A DNA stretch of 6,688 nt from an uncultured Lachnospiraceae bacterium. Lineage in GTDB: Bacteria > Bacillota_A > Clostridia > Lachnospirales > Lachnospiraceae. A program made the translations under genes and the position numbers. The DNA is taken from NCBI GenBank assembly GCA_947564305.1, contig CANOBT010000249.1, positions 1-6,688 of the forward strand, in the 5' to 3' direction. The notes below the pieces were generated by a model that saw only the letters and a list, made by a program, of their open reading frames with translations, had not been told where the DNA came from and searched no databases. This document shows positions 5,739 through 6,688 of the stretch, piece after piece (within the stretch, counting starts at the first letter, position 1; each line of letters starts with the position of its first letter).

Positions 5739-6688
5739 CTATTCATCGCAAACTACTTTCTCAAAAAAAGAAATCGCTTTTCCGGTTGCTATATATCTTC
5801 CCAACTCCGCTATTGAATTTCTAAACATATTTATCATTACTTCTTTTGTCATATAATTAAACATCTCTTCTCTGGCCATAATAGGCACCGAACTAACCAT
5901 ATAACGGTCTAACGCCACTTGGGTTCTATTTGTAATGGTTCTTGAAGAACCGCTTGCGAGACCTGCAAATCCACCTAGTACTCCTGAAATAGCAATACCT
6001 CCTACTGTAATCTCTTCATCCCTCACATTCTGTGTGGCGCAGTATGCCCCTATATTAATTACTGCATTCCCAGCAAACAAAATTTTTCTGTTTGCTGTTG
6101 CATAAGATAACGCCCCTGATGACGCCCCCGCCATTCCACTGATAAGCATTTGATCTAAATTAAATTTCTCGGTTCCGCCAGAAGTAAAATATCCTATTGC
6201 TTGCATCGCGCCATCCACAACTATTCCGGTAACACCTCCTGCAGCAGCACCCGCAAAAACTGCCCCGAGCGCCCCTCCTGTAAGCACTGTTCCAGCTATT
6301 AAAATTCCGCCCACAGCCAATGCTCCAAGAATCTTTACTGTGTTATCTACTCCCTCTTTATGCTCTGCATAAAAATTTTCAATGGAGTCCGTTGCTCTAT
6401 CAAATCCGTTCGCTATGGAATCCCCCATCTCTCCTACTTTACTTTTTATACCACTCCAGCTTGGCCATAAGCCATTCAGATCTACCAGGTCCAACGGCCG
6501 ATTCCAGCAATAAGTATAACTGTTCAGCGTATGGGGCAACGCTACATGTCCTTTCACAACATCCTCACTGACAAACCTCCCCGCCCCGGCATCATACCTC
6601 CTCGCCTGGGCAAAGTACAGTCCGCCCGCTTCCTCCATCTGGTATCCGGTATACCCGAACGGCTGTGCCTGTCTCTCCTCGTATGGGA
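5739..6688 (-). CDS. RHS protein, C-terminal part: core end plus a Gly/Ala-rich hydrophobic toxin tip (5' end beyond the window)
   Basis: The frame is open to the right edge (first in-window codons PYEERQAQPFGYTGY), so the real start lies outside and the Met at 6638 is internal; 315 residues are visible. Numbering from that Met, residues 1-56 are the RHS core end: GGLYFAQARRYDAGAGRFVSED, then YTYCWNRPLDLVDLNG, with P48-x4-D53-x2-G56 as the junction motif. The variable tip begins at about 57. It has an amphipathic stretch (60-100), Gly/Ala-rich hydrophobic segments (101-143, 165-180 and 213-230, with glycine-zipper spacing such as GGVTGIVVDG and GVLGGFAGLASG), and a short charged C-terminal domain (232-299) ending in CDE. 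No nuclease or deaminase motif was seen. I infer a membrane-inserting toxin, or a pre-toxin membrane region followed by a small unknown toxin of about 70 residues. The adjacent membrane immunity gene supports membrane action. Confidence 0.82.
   Translation of the reverse strand, partial: PYEERQAQPFGYTGYQMEEAGGLYFAQARRYDAGAGRFVSEDVVKGHVALPHTLNSYTYCWNRPLDLVDLNGLWPSWSGIKSKVGEMGDSIANGFDRATDSIENFYAEHKEGVDNTVKILGALAVGGILIAGTVLTGGALGAVFAGAAAGGVTGIVVDGAMQAIGYFTSGGTEKFNLDQMLISGMAGASSGALSYATANRKILFAGNAVINIGAYCATQNVRDEEITVGGIAISGVLGGFAGLASGSSRTITNRTQVALDRYMVSSVPIMAREEMFNYMTKEVMINMFRNSIAELGRYIATGKAISFFEKVVCDE
6491..6688 (-). repeat. RHS-core direct repeat, copy A (reference copy, cut by the window edge)
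   Basis: This is the intact version of the repeat inside the partial RHS gene. Bases 6491-6634 pair with copy B and 6562-6688 with copy C. Repeated core DNA directly upstream of unrelated toxin tips is what homologous recombination between main gene and orphan tips would use. Confidence 0.85.

Noticed and set aside
6320..6571. Plus-strand 83-aa frame with a sibling at 3973-4254 sharing similar residues
   Set aside because: The shared residues come from the RHS-core direct repeat read on the wrong strand, not from a conserved gene.

Overview
The window looks like a low-GC Bacillota chromosome, most likely a gut-type Clostridia/Lachnospiraceae. The reasons are strong AGGAG-type ribosome binding sites, AT-rich accessory genes, and a GC-rich RHS core with its characteristic YDxxGN repeats. 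The taxon is an inference. Every supported gene lies on the minus strand, so the biological reading order runs from 6688 down to 1.

The region is a polymorphic-toxin array: an RHS gene tip followed by displaced ('orphan') RHS tips and their immunity genes. (1) 6688-5739 is the 3' end of an RHS gene that continues past the right edge. Its tip is a Gly/Ala-rich, membrane-seeking domain. It is followed after 20 nt by a polytopic membrane protein (5718-5260), its probable immunity protein. (2) 5169-4275 is a frameshifted copy of a cytoplasmic immunity-like gene. (3) 4317-3624 is a broken orphan RHS tip, with one nonsense codon and two frameshifts. When repaired it ends in a toxin domain with an NCYAY cysteine motif and a DYHWYRQDADGTWSHKPG histidine motif. 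(4) 3606-3463 holds a small decayed reading frame. 3407-2565 encodes a 280-aa membrane-anchored protein of unknown function. (5) 2513-1077 is an orphan RHS core fragment fused to a predicted PD-(D/E)XK nuclease toxin. It is followed after 15 nt by an intact 279-aa gene (1061-222), which is the paralog of the broken gene in (2) and the probable immunity protein. (6) 174-1 starts yet another RHS-repeat segment that leaves the window on the left.

The same RHS-core DNA occurs as direct repeats just before the variable tips (1807-1933, 4174-4317, 6491-6688). This is the substrate expected for recombination that swaps one toxin tip for another. The best-supported units are two toxin/immunity pairs, one membrane-acting and one nuclease, plus one toxin and one immunity gene that are decaying. 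No tRNA, rRNA, CRISPR array, transposase or clear factor-independent terminator was seen.
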